Assembly (NCBI GenBank): GCA_964036665.1
Contig: OZ038526.1
Location: 12,090,001-12,154,000 of the forward strand
Origin: Gordius sp. MW1
Taxonomy: Eukaryota > Nematomorpha > Gordioida > Gordea > Gordiidae
Reading direction: 5' to 3'
DNA: 64,000 nucleotides
Shown here: positions 32,924 through 44,425 of the stretch, piece after piece
How the letters are laid out: each line of letters begins with the position of its first letter
Numbering within the stretch: position 1 is the first letter of the stretch
Translations under genes and position numbers: made by a program
The notes under the pieces: model-generated
What the model was told of the DNA's origin: nothing
The model's input: the letters and a program-made list of their open reading frames with translations, nothing else
Databases searched by the model: none

Positions 32924-33106
32924 ATGAGTTCTCAGTTTTACTTTACAACAATCAATTCTCCTGAAGGAATTCTCTTATATTATGCCACGTCCCATCATGG
33001 TATCTTCCAAGTCAAAGTAAGGGACAACATAAATAACAATACTGGAAATAGGAAAACAAAACATGACAGAAAGACTATGACAGATTCAAAAGCATCTAAA
33101 AAATGA
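32924..33106 (+). CDS. Small unidentified ORF, possible first exon of a divergent gene
   Basis: 60 codons starting MSSQFYFTTINSPEGILLYY. Codon 32 is followed by GTAAGG, a good splice-donor sequence, so the first 31-32 codons could be an exon. I find no convincing continuation downstream before the LINE at 34171 and recognise no family. It may be chance. Confidence 0.25.
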   Translation: MSSQFYFTTINSPEGILLYYATSHHGIFQVKVRDNINNNTGNRKTKHDRKTMTDSKASKK

Positions 33107-34170
33107 TATTCTCTTTAACAAAAGAAGTACATACATAAGGTTATTAAATAAGCATGAGCATGTTTTTTTTACTAAATGTGCTGTATAAGCTTTGGATTGA
33201 CTGAAATTATATTATACCTGTTTATCACCATACTTTCCTTTAACGTTTGAGGAGTTTATACATTCTATATGTCTAGTATGTTCATTTCAATTAAACTTAT
33301 AAGTAGGCTAATTGTATACAGTCATTACCAAATTTGATAAACAGAATCTGTAAAACAATTTCTCATCTAATAAAAAAAAATATCTCACTAAATAATTGTT
33401 CTCAAGTGAATGAACATTCTCGAGGGACGCACAATATTATCTCTCCTTACTTTTAATCCTAATTGTCGCCTAAATAGATTTATTTTCCACCCTGTGAGAT
33501 TTAATCTCTCGCGATTCATGATCAATACTACACAACCCCTATAACCTTTCTATATTTATAAAAGCATACCACATGCCTACTCTATATTTATAAAAGCATA
33601 CCACATGCCTACATCTAGTGAATAGGAGAAGGTTTCCAAAATATCGATTTTATGAAAACTATACACCATGAATTGCACGAAATAGTTTGACATTAGGCAT
33701 CATTTAATAGCTTCGTTATTATTTTTGCGTCATATCATACTTACTTAGCATATATCCCCAATTCTATAAGGTTTGCCAAACAGCTAGCATTTCTCATTAT
33801 ACACACATATAAGCTTTCTTTAATTTAACCCATCTATTAAAGCATGGATAAAAATAGCCTGCAAATCGATAATTGGCAAATAGAAAAAAAAACTTTGGAA
33901 TATACTTTAATGACACGCTTAAATGTGGTTTATGTTTTAGATGATTGATAGTAACAGAGTATTAAGATTTGGATAGCGTATTTGCTACTGAATAATCTTA
34001 CCTTTCGTTTTTCAACTGAGCATGTCAGCATTATTACTAGAATTGGCTGTGTATTTAAAAACCAAATCTGATATAAATATATAATATGTATAAAAAAAGA
34101 AATTTTTTTAATCTTTAACTGATCTTATAGTATTCCCCTGTATTTCTGCTTATAATTTTTAACTTATAAC
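33107..34170. other. No gene; one 31-bp tandem duplication
   Basis: AT-rich. TCTATATTTATAAAAGCATA and following occurs twice in tandem at 33549-33612. The last few hundred bases may be 5' leader of the following LINE. Confidence 0.4.
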
Positions 34171-35227
34171 ATGAGAATTAAGATCGCTTCAATAAATATA
34201 AACACATTAATGATGCAAGGAAATCAGCAGCAAATGCTCGTGTTTGCCAGGAAATATAAGTTAGACATGCTTTGTCTACAACAAACTCGCATTGCACTTT
34301 CAAGAACTGATACATATCCAGATTACAAACTTTGCCACGCTGGGCGTGCCGAAAACCCAGCAACAGGGGTCTCCACACTGATTAGCAAGCGTCTCATTGA
34401 GTGTGAACTGGGTTAGTGACAGAGCTCTAATTCTCAATCTAAAAGTGGGTTCACGCGAAATTTCAATTATAAATGTCTACGTCCCAACTATTTCTATAAA
34501 CTACAAATAATAAAAGAATTTTTTGGTGTTATCACAACGACAACAAAAGCTTTGAGTTCAAGGTCGGTGCCAATTATAATAGGAGATCTTAACTCTTCCA
34601 TTGCCCGTACGGATCGCGATGACGTCAACTTGATTGGCCAGAACCCGTTAGACATTAACAACAGAAATGGAATTTTTTTAAAAAATGGTGTAAAGAGCAC
34701 AGATGGCGAATTGCTTCCACTTTTTCTCTACTTCCTAAGGATCAGTTGGCTACCTTTCGGGGGAATAACAACTTACGCCCAAGTCAAATTGATCCTTTGC
34801 TTTGTAGAACAGGCCATTTTAAACTTGTTAAAAATTTTCAAGTAATTTTAGACTCTATTACAGAGAACACGGATCACTGTGCAACCTCCGCAGAGATTGT
34901 CATAAAAGCGGCCACTCTTTGCATACCATTAGGTAGAAGCCAAATAGTAAGACCAAAAGGTACGACATGCGATCTCGAGTTTGTAGACTCTCTACATCAT
35001 AAAGTAAAAAATGCAGATTTTTCCGAGCTCACGATTAACGAACATAGTCTTAAATTATTAAAGATCTTTGCAAATCCATCTAAACAGCTAAATTGTATTA
35101 GGAAAAAAACATGGTTTTTGCAACAGACACTTGATCTTCTGAGGACATGGAAGAACATATTTCCCTGCAAAAATAATTTTCCTTTCAAACATTCAGGCTT
35201 ATCCGCTCTCAGTAAACGCATCAAGTA

Positions 35228-36740
35228 TAGTGATGCGGAAAAACCGAGAAAAATCTCGATCTCGTCTCGTCTCGAAAACCCGAGACGAGACGAGACGAGA
35301 ATTTGAAAAATGGAGTCGAGATCGAGATGAGAATTTTAATGTCGAGACGAGACGATACGAGATTTTTTCGGCGAGATCTCGACTTTCTATTGATCGTTAG
35401 ATTTGAGTAAATTTTAATTTGCATGATAAGGTATTAAGTGTAAATCAATATGTATGGAATTTATTTTATATTAAAATAATTCCTAAGTGTAGTAAATATT
35501 ATACATTTTTGCAAAAAATTTAAAATTTGGTAATCATTTACCTAAATATGGTTGACCCTTAGGTTATGAATAATTTTATAATATATTTATCACATATTTG
35601 TATTCATAGCATTATTAAATATTACAAAATTTTAGGCTTAGAATAAGTTCTGATGGAATAGTAAATACTACTGGAGCATATTTGAATTTTGCAATTACTC
35701 ATCCTGCATGATGCGGTAATTATAAATTTGGTGGTCAATGAGTTTGAATAATTAAACAAGTTAAGCTAAGGTGCTCGAGATTTTTGAGCACCCGCCTAAC
35801 GATTTTAAAAGTGTAATATAGAATTTAATGACACCGTAATAGATTATATCTTAATATTGAGTTTTCTAGAAGTTTTTGTGCTTCAACTAATAGTTTACCT
35901 TCCAAATTTTTGCACCTTAATAAAACATTATGTGAATACATAGTTTTGTCATAACTTTGCACATTATAAGCTGGGTGGGCAGGTGCATTTAAATGTGTAA
36001 TATAAAATAAATACACGAACCTCTACTGTACTAGATAAATTACTATTTAACGGCAAAGTTAGTTAGATTGGAAAGTAATTATTAGAGTACAAATTTGATT
36101 ATAATGAATTTTGTCAAAAATTAATACGTGCACTCGCACTTTGCGGTTTAAAACGTTATAGAAAACATGCAATAAACTCCAAGGGCTATAATTGAAGGTG
36201 GTAACATCAATGGACTTAAATAAATACGTTAAGGTTTACTTTGAAGCTTTAGCAGGGTTAATAAAGGGTCTCAATTTGCTCAATTATGCAACTAAGTCAA
36301 CTATAAGTGAACCTATAATTTCTAAGTCTATTTGTAGTATATAAACACAGAGAATTTGATAAAAATGTTATAATTTGCTAGAACATTAAAATTTAATTTT
36401 CTATACTTTTAATTTATATATAGTTTTTTTAGTCTGCACTTTCCATGGAAAATGTTATCTTTATGAATTAATTCATACCCTGATATCGTCAATGAGATGT
36501 CGTGTCCCGCTAAATCTTAAAAAAATTTGTGTATTAAAGCTTTTAAATAAATATAAAAGTTTGTCATTTAGATTTTTTAACACTTATTATTTTAATAAAA
36601 CAGCGTATATTTTTTTTAAAAAAGTCGAGACGAGATCGAGATTTTTCTAGACTGAGACGAGATCGAGATTTTCATAATCGCTCCCGAGACGAGACGAGAT
36701 TTTGTATTCGAGACCGAGATGAGACGAGATCGAAACACTA
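35228..36740. mobile_element. GAGACGAG-type hAT MITE, complete, 8-bp target duplication
   Basis: 1513 bp. The left end TAGTGATGCGG (35228) and the inverse of the right end, TAGTGTTTCG (36740), are hAT-like. Flanks ATCAAGTA (35220-35227) and ATCAAGTC (36741-36748) agree at 7 of 8 positions. Both subterminal regions are built of degenerate GAGACGAGATCGAGA tracts in inverted orientation. The interior is AT-rich with no transposase, so it depends on another element. Copies: 9300-9734 (right part) and 40753-41830 (left part). Confidence 0.88.
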
Positions 36741-37928
36741 ATCAAGTCAAGTATTCGACAGGATAAGATAGCATTTGTCAATTCTAGAGCCGACGAGGCA
36801 GAAACAGCAACACGTTCGAATGACAGTCATCGCTAGTTTAATATAATTAACAGCCTTAAATATAATACGTTCACAAAGCGCGCATATTATAGCATTCAAA
36901 TGATTCGTTAAAGCAGACTGAAGCTTGGGAACATCACTTTCGTTCCATTTTATCCCCCCGCCCGTTGGTTCCAGTCTTGGACATTTATAAAGAGTTCATC
37001 AAGAATTTCAAAGGACCTCCGCTCCCTTGATATTCTTCCACCATCCATATCAGAGATTATTATTGCCATAAAATCGCTCAAATCACATAAAGCGGCTGAT
37101 TTATCAGGGATGACGGTGGAGGCTCTTAAAGCTGACGCCCACATGTCCGGAAAACTTATTTACCATCTTTTCTACAAAATATGGGAAAAAGAGGAGTTGC
37201 CAGATTCCTGGTCATTGGGGCGTCTTATTAAATTATTTAAAAAGGAGATACCTCGGACCGAACAATTATCGTGGAGTGGCAATAATAAGCTTGGAGTCAA
37301 AGCTTTTTATTAAGGTGTTATACAATAGGTTGTACAGTCAGGTCGACGCTTCCCTCAGGCACAACCAGGGGGGTTTAGGAGGTGCCGCACAACTACGGAA
37401 CATGTTGTCACACTTAGAAATATAATAGATATTTCTAGTACTCACAAAACCCCCTTTGTTCTTGTGTTCTTGGATTTAGCTAAAGCTTTTGACTCTATCC
37501 AACACCTATATATATGGGAGTCGTTATGTTTATTGGGAATACCCAAGAAGATAATCAGAATGATCTTTCTTATAAGACATGAAGGTAGTTGTTTCTCACC
37601 TTCATCATCTATCTGACCCGATTTTGGTCACGACGGGAGTCAGACAAGGCTGCCCATTGTCTCCCCTTCTTTATTATGACAAAGGATTTAATAATGAAAA
37701 GATCAAGATTTGCCTCAGATGGCATTGAGTTAAACGGTACTATGTTATCATCGCTGCTTTTTGCCGATGACATATGTATGGTGACAACCTCTATACAGAA
37801 GGCACAATCCACGGTAAATAGATTCTCCATTCAGGCCAAACAAGCAGGACTATTTATCAATGCCGATAAATGCGCCATGATAAATGTTCCCTCAGATGAA
37901 GAGCTATTTATCAACAATAACCCAATTA

Positions 37929-38862
37929 CACGGTTCAACAAGAAAAATCAACCGGCAAACTGTTTGTAGATTCTGGTAGAGTTTTTCACGGTGAACACAA
38001 ATATGTTTTTAGTTTTTTCCTATATGTCAAGTTTTTTAAATATTCGCTGTCAAAGTTGCCAAAAACGCGCGTTTTTGGCAACTTTGACAGCGAATATTTA
38101 AAAAACTTGACATATAGGGAAAAAACTAAAAACATATAATGAATCCAGCTCATTAAGGGCTACCAATAATGAGTCCGCAAAAAGGCTACTAATATTAAAT
38201 CCACACTCCTTTTATTGTAGTATTATAAATAACCATGTACAATTAGCCGGGGTAAATAAATGAATATAATATCAGTCGGATAATGCTCTTCCGAAGAATA
38301 TTAGAGGTCGAAGCTGAATGATGGCTGGGGGTTAAATATCCGTGCAATCTACGCTAGAACGAACGGGTAAAATAAAAGGTCTTGGATTAAGGCTGTTAGG
38401 TTCTTCGTCGATACTGCAACTGAACCCACGCGTTCAAAGGTGCAAAATAAACATCTTCCCCTGCAGGACTAACGTGTCCTGATTAGCAAACTAAATATCT
38501 CCTCCCGCAGGACTACAGTTTAGAAAATTAAATAACTGATTATCATAGTCAAATTCTCGCTATTTAAATCTTGTCGATGCGCCTTTCAATTTGCATGAGC
38601 CATGAGGGATGCCGACCGTTCGACGTCTGCATCAAATTAGTGCACGTCTATTTACATACAAAATACATTACCCTTTTATTCACACGTTTACATTAGCGTA
38701 GGCGCGTGAACGTTAAGTTATCTAACGGCTATAAAAATAACTAAACTCATTTGAATAGGCACCAACTACCACAACATATTTGTGTTCACCGTGAAAAACT
38801 CTACCAGAATCTGCAAACAGTTAGCGGGTTGATTTCACAAGTCCATTATTTGTTGACCAGTG
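37929..38862. mobile_element. CACTG-ended DNA transposon (CACTA/CMC-like), 934 bp, TTA target duplication
   Basis: Imperfect terminal inverted repeats: 37929 to about 38007 against 38770-38862, opening CAC(G/T)G and sharing AACTGTTTG-AGATTCTGG and GAGTTTTTCACGGTGAACAC. TTA flanks both ends (37926-37928 and 38863-38865). Removing the element plus one TTA gives the LINE reading NNPIIASRKVRYLGVDL in frame, which confirms the boundaries. The interior contains a 137-bp palindrome and no ORF. CACTR termini with a 3-bp duplication point to the CACTA (CMC) group; the exact family is inference. Confidence 0.82.
38001..38137. repeat. 137-bp near-perfect palindrome without spacer
   Basis: Centred on AAAAACGCGCGTTTTT (38061-38076). 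The arms ATATGTTTTTAGTTTTTTCC...GCCAAAAACGCG and its inverse match along all 68 bases except for one single-base length difference. Expected to extrude as a cruciform or hairpin. It abuts the inner edge of the left terminal repeat of the CACTG element. Confidence 0.95.
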
Positions 38863-39690
38863 TTATTGCATCTCGAAAAGTTAGATACTTGGGAGTGGAC
38901 CTCACACCAGACATCTATGCCGAAGCCGATATGGAAGGACCCTTGTCAAATTTTACTCTTGTTATGCCATAAGGAGATCTCGACAGTTAACGCTTCCTAC
39001 GCGTCTCAGAATCTTCAGAGTAATGATACTTCCAGTTCTTCTATATGGTTGTGAATCTTGGTCACTAAAAGAACCTAAACTGAGGAAAATCCAAGTTAAC
39101 GTGAACAAAATGCTGCGTATTGTTTGTAGATTCTATCCAAACACCAAATAAAAATCTTTGGATACGGTGCGAAATTCCTCCCATAAAGAATATTATTGCA
39201 ACGAGGAAGTGGGGTTTTTTAGCTCAGGTTAGAAGGGGAGGCACTAACTACTGTTTGTCTTCTCTGTTTTGGCGTCCTCCTACATTAAGGGGTCGATCAT
39301 GCAATGGTAGTTGGCTTTACAATGTATTCCGTGATATGCAAGCTTTGGGCAAGGACTGGACCTCATTACAAACTATTATGCAGGACAGCAAATCATGGAA
39401 AGAGTTCTTAGATACCCATATTTCTCGACTTCCTCGCTAACTTGGGTCCTTTTTAAGCTACTGTTTATAATCAACTGTCATTAACACGCGTCTCAAGTAC
39501 ATTATAATGATATTATAAATATATACCCTGCATAATAACCAAATTTGTTACAGGAAAATTACACACGTTAGCAATACGTGGCCTTATGCGCCATTTGGCG
39601 TAAAAGGGGGCTCAACCTTAGATTGCACTTACTAAGCTCTTGGGCGTCTTCGGGGCAAAAATACATACTTACATACCATGTTAACCATGT

Positions 39691-40752
39691 TTATTTCATG
39701 TAGACATGTCAAATATATGCCTAGATTTTCCAGAATATCGAGGCCACTATATTAAGATTTTAGCTCAATGACTATGAAATTTTTCAGATCTCTCGGCCAA
39801 AGTAGACTTGGAGTCAAGCTCATTCTATGTTTATCTATGATCCCCATACTTCCATCAACGCAAGATATTAGAGGGAATTAACATATTTAAAAATAGGAAA
39901 AAGAAAGTTTATTAGTAATATGCTAGAGCCTACTTTTACCTTAATATATAGGAAATTTGCAAAATGCTTGAAAAAGTATAACTTTGTCAGACGATTTATG
40001 GCTTAAGTTAAATGTAAGAACGACTGTTGAGACATTTGTCACATTGAAATAATATCCAATCTTTCAGATTATGTTCCCTAAGAATTGCATATTCGATAAT
40101 TAATAAAAAAAAATATAGGTTAGACGCCCTTATTTTGTTGTGTCGGTGCAATCGCTTTATGTTAACATTAAAAATTAAGCTGATAACTCTCAGAATAATT
40201 TTAGGGTGGTGAATGATCCAATTGACTACGGGAAAATATGCAATGCTGCCTATATTAGTTTTTACTCCCCACGGTGCGATTATTGCCTAGGTTGTGTAAT
40301 CCTGGTGCGATGGTACTTAGACGTCCTATTTTAAATCTGTCTGTAGAAAGCAGTGTGTTTAGGACATGAGTTTTGTTTAAGTGGGCATCGGCATCATGTA
40401 TACTTTGGCCTGCCATACCCAGGTTAAGATAGCTAGGATGTTGTGTTTTATGGAAAAAATTCATTTAGGGCCCATTAATATATGATTCCCATGATGTACT
40501 CCTTGTCTAGGCCGTGGCGGTTCGGCTCGTGCAGGCGCACTGTTGTAGAATGAGATTTTTGGCGGACCCGGGCGTGCACCATAAGATTCGGATCTTATAA
40601 GATTTTCTATACAATATATTATATATTTTTGTGTATTATTTTGTCACTTTTTATTTGATTTAGTATTTATTAATCCTCTTATCTAAATTATCGAGAATTA
40701 AAATTAGAAATTATTAGAAAACAAAATTACTGCTTAAAACGTTCATGATTTT
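39691..40752. other. No identified gene
   Basis: AT-rich to about 40200. The minus strand at 40255-40560 is more GC-rich and holds a 69-codon open frame (MNFFHKTQHPSYLNLGMAGQ start) preceded in another frame by a proline/arginine-rich stretch (EPPRPRQGVHHGNH). This looks like a decayed coding fragment but I recognise no family. Confidence 0.35.
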
Positions 40753-41830
40753 TAGTGATGCGAAAATACCGATAAAAATCTCGGTCTCAGTTCGGTTCGC
40801 TGTCGAGATTAAGACGAGATTTTTGATTTTGTGACGAGAAGAGATTTTATAATCGAGATCGCGGCTTAAAATTTTCTTTATTGGCCATTATAATTTTATA
40901 GTTTAGATTTCCATTTTGTATGACTCCCATTTAGGATGTAATATGTACATTAATTTAATTAAAATTTCTTAAATATTGGATATTTACACACCCAAGTTTA
41001 ATTAATATTTAATCTATATCCACGTAAAATTTAAATTTTAGTAATTTTAGTTTGTTCAATAAAATATGAGTGGCCCTTGGACTTGTAAATAATTATTTAA
41101 TACATTTTATTTTATCCTAAACGTTAATTTAATATTAAGACAGGAGTTCAATTAGAGTAGTAAATATTACTTAAACATTTTCCTATTTTGCAAAAATTAT
41201 ATCATCCTCTCTAACGTCATGATTTTTTGTATGGTTAATTAAACGAAGTACTTATATAAATTTGGTTAAAATTGCTTCAGCTAATTATGTGCCTGCCAAA
41301 TGATTGATTTTAAAAGCATCTTTCACTTTTTGAAAAGTGGCATAATAGATGTAATCATGAGTCAACCAATTTTAGGATCAAACTCATCATGGCACACCTC
41401 TGAAATTTTCAAGGTACAAATCATATTATGCATGTGTTTGTCCATTACCTTTCACATTATAATTGTAGGGTTGGCAGGTGCATTCTAATCTCTTAAATTT
41501 TCTTTAAATGTTACTATTTTGCAAAACAATAATATATATGAGCCTAAGTATTAGTAAATAAATAATTTATTGCGAAATTATTTAAAAAATTGTACTTTTA
41601 AATATTTTAGGACTTAGTTGAATATGGTTTTACACAAAAATATCATCGACTATAGGAATGGAAAAGAATTTGTTCTGAACTTACCTACATACAGTTTATT
41701 GCAACCTCAAATTTCTCATGTTAATAATAAAGTATTAAAAATCAACTGGTCATTGGTTTTATTATAACTTTTGTGTGCAACTAATTACCTATGTTATGAT
41801 CAATGATGAGTAGTTAGCCATGCAATGACT
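40753..41830. mobile_element. Left part of a GAGACGAG-type hAT MITE
   Basis: Starts TAGTGATGCGAAAA at 40753, like the complete copy at 35228. Degenerate CGAGA tracts follow, then an AT-rich interior that resembles 35900-36400 and 3600-3850 (CATTATAATTGTAGGGTTGGCA). The right end is missing where Gypsy-related sequence begins. Confidence 0.65.
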
Positions 41831-41832
41831 AC

Positions 41833-42826
41833 AGGCACGTTCAGACAAGCGGAGCCAAAAAGCGTTATTCGACAATCGACCGTGAAGCTAGAGCTATTGT
41901 GTTTGGTGTTGAAAAGTTTGACCAATATCTTTGCGGCCGAAAATTCACATTAATGACGGATCACAAACCGTTGGAAAGCTTATTTGGAATTAAACGCGAT
42001 TTAGTTATTAATAGGTTGATTCGCTGGGCGTTATTTTTAAATGTATACCATTATGAAATCAAAAATAGAGCTGGAAAAATTAACCAATGCGCAGATGCAT
42101 TATCAGGCTTCCGGATCCGAAATTTTATAGAGATTCGAATTACGTAAATAATGTCGGAATACTAATGTTAAATGATTTAACATTGGACCAGGAAAAATTA
42201 AGAAACTCAATAAAAGCAGACCCAATATGCCGCGAACTTATTCTGGCTATGAGGAGAGACTGGCGGATAGATTTAAATAAAAGTTCCCGATCCTAAAACT
42301 TATTACAACCGTCGCGACGAGTTATCGTACGAAGACGAATTACTTTGTTGTGGTAATCGGCTGATCATAGCTGCTAAGCTAAGACGATTAGTTCTGATCT
42401 TCCACCAAGGGCATCCAGATTACGGGTATGAGAAATATTGCGTTATGTTTGGTGACCTGGGATGGTTCACAACATAGTTATTTATGTAAAAAGATGTGAC
42501 GGATGTCAAGAGAACTGTCCGGCCGGAGAGGTTCCCCTAAATTCTTCAGATACATTAAATCGAGTCTGGGAGAGGGTTCATATAGATATTGCTGGCCCTA
42601 TCGTAAGAATGTATTGGTTAGTCTTAATTGATGCTCTAACGAAATGGGTGGAAGTGGCAACGATAAACACTACTACTTCACCGCAAGTGATAAGACATTT
42701 ACGAGATCTTTGATTTAAAACAATTTCAGTACATTGCCCGAAACAACGATGACGAGAATCTCTATTAGAAATCGGAAGGCACCTCTCAGATTTTACCCAA
42801 AGTTTGACTTGTAAAGAAGGGAGATA
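41833..42826 (+). mobile_element. Ty3/Gypsy fossil fragment (RNase H and integrase)
   Basis: Partial pol: RNase H (about 41833-42110, FGVEKFDQYLCGRKFTLMTD), integrase zinc region (about 42380-42530) and part of the integrase core (about 42555-42715, VWERVHIDIAGPI). RT and the rest of integrase are absent. A purine-rich tract (AAAGAAGGGAGATA) at 42813-42826 is followed by TGTAGTGATATG, the likely start of the 3' LTR. Broken, at least three breaks. A different lineage from the fossil at 55294-58320. Confidence 0.75.
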
Positions 42827-43552
42827 TGTAGTGATATGATTTATTATAACTTTGTTATTGTTAACGATATTTAATTATTATGTATATATGTATTCCTTGT
42901 GGAGATATAACACGTCTTTCTGTTTATGATATTAAATTAGCATAATGTAAATTATCACTATAAGGCATGCATAGTAATATAAATCATCACAATGTTCAAT
43001 AGCTTTTAAGGAGTTGATCAAAAATTCAACACTCTTCCCATTTCTTTGCCATATCTTATAAAAAAGATAAAGAATAGAACTTGCTGTCAATTAACATTGG
43101 GCTGTCGACAAAGCCTAAGCCATTCCTTTGAAAACAGCAGGTGGCACACAGATTTTTCTATCTTATATTTGTTAATATCAAATGGTTTTTAAGTGTGCAA
43201 TTATTAAATCTGAGAGAAGGGTTAATCACTTTTCCCAGATCCCCTGGTTACGCTATCGTTTCACCAGGGTTAAATTAACGCGTTCTATTATAACTAAGCG
43301 GTATATAATGTGAGCATGGGTATAGGAAAGCGAAATTTTGAGGGATAAAGCGAAATATAAGATAGGATGGCAGTACGCTAAAAGCGGGCAAACGTAAAAC
43401 GAGCGAATGAGATAGTGTGTGTGATTTCCGCTTATACAGTGTCAGTTGATCACGTGAAGGGGGAATTTCTTGTTCTGTTTTCCTCATCTGTCTCGCTTGA
43501 AATTTAGTTTTCTAAAAACCCGAGATCGATTTTGTTCTCTAATGAGTAAAGA
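42827..43552. other. Probable Gypsy 3' LTR and unassigned DNA
   Basis: The LTR of the preceding fossil presumably starts at 42827; its end is not clear (perhaps near 43290). No second LTR copy is in the window. 43300-43550 has no recognisable gene. Confidence 0.4.
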
Positions 43553-44133
43553 TTAGGGATTGTTATTCCTTCGGGGCTGTATTGGAGATTTGACTGGGTA
43601 CTGCTTATCTTTCTGGTGGGCGCATACTCGAGATGGCTCGTCGGCTGGGTTGTTGTTCGTTGATACCCATTTCACGTTAAAGTAGATTCGTAGGAGGTGA
43701 GAGAGGTCATACGTGACCACGAAGTTGGCGATCATTATTTCGTTTACAGGTGAATTTGATCCTTCCTTTTTTAAGTCAAAGTAGGCTGTCGTTGAATCTG
43801 TGACCACTTTGAGGAACCGGAATCCATGATAATGTGCGTGTAAGTAGGCATAAATTGCTGCTAATGTTTCGGTTACTGTTATGTGGCCTGTGTTCACCCA
43901 TTGAATATTGATGGGTTCAGCGGCATCGTGGAAGCTAACTGAGAACCGTTGGTTGTTCCATGCAATGCCTATGTGCGAGTCTGAGGCGTCTGTGTATATG
44001 GTGGTGTCGTGTTCTTTATGTAGTGGGACCACTTGTTTTAGGATAGCCAGGCATCCCTACAGCTTAGCTTGTGCTGCGTCTCTATTATGAGATGTGCCGT
44101 TGCGATTTGTTAGGGAATAAAAAGTTGAGTAGT

Positions 44134-44425
44134 TTTATAGCTTCGATTACAAGAACGGAAAATAGCAAGAAGAATTATAAATGCGAAAAAAGCAAGAATG
44201 AATATATGCGATAAATTGGTAATATATAGGGAAAAGCGTGGGAATAATAAAGTACTTAAAATAACGAAGGTGAACTTGTTTACAAGTACAAAACTCAAAA
44301 GATGGATGATGTAATCCTAACGTCTAAAAACTACGAGAGAGAGTAACTAATGATATTATAATTAATGGGTAAGAGTGTGTGAAAATCAAGGAGATAGCGA
44401 GTGTGGAAAAAGGCGAGCCACAGCA
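44134..44425 (-). repeat. 3' LTR of the Gypsy fossil
   Basis: Direct repeat of 48264-48551. It starts TGCTGTGGCTCGCC at 44425 after a purine-rich tract (AAGGGGAAAGAAA) and ends ...GCTATAAAA at 44134. Confidence 0.9.

Larger units (their letters stand above)
34171..39690 (+). mobile_element. APE-type LINE (third family), split by two DNA transposons
   Basis: The endonuclease starts at 34171 (KIASININTLMMQG, LCLQQTRIA) and continues with IIIGDLNSSIARTDRDD near 34570. RT: SHKAADLSGMTVEALKA near 37090, LDLAKAFDSIQ near 37475, VRQGCPLSPLL near 37640, LFADDICMVTT near 37760, YLGVDLTPD near 38890. The C-terminus ends ALGKDWTSLQTI and SRLPR at 39440. A 3' untranslated part runs to about 39690. Insertions at 35228-36740 and 37929-38862 account for most of the excess length. 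There are also several frameshifts (near 34416, 34550, 37313 and 37590). Clade uncertain (I/Nimb/Jockey side by RT wording). Non-functional. Confidence 0.85.
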
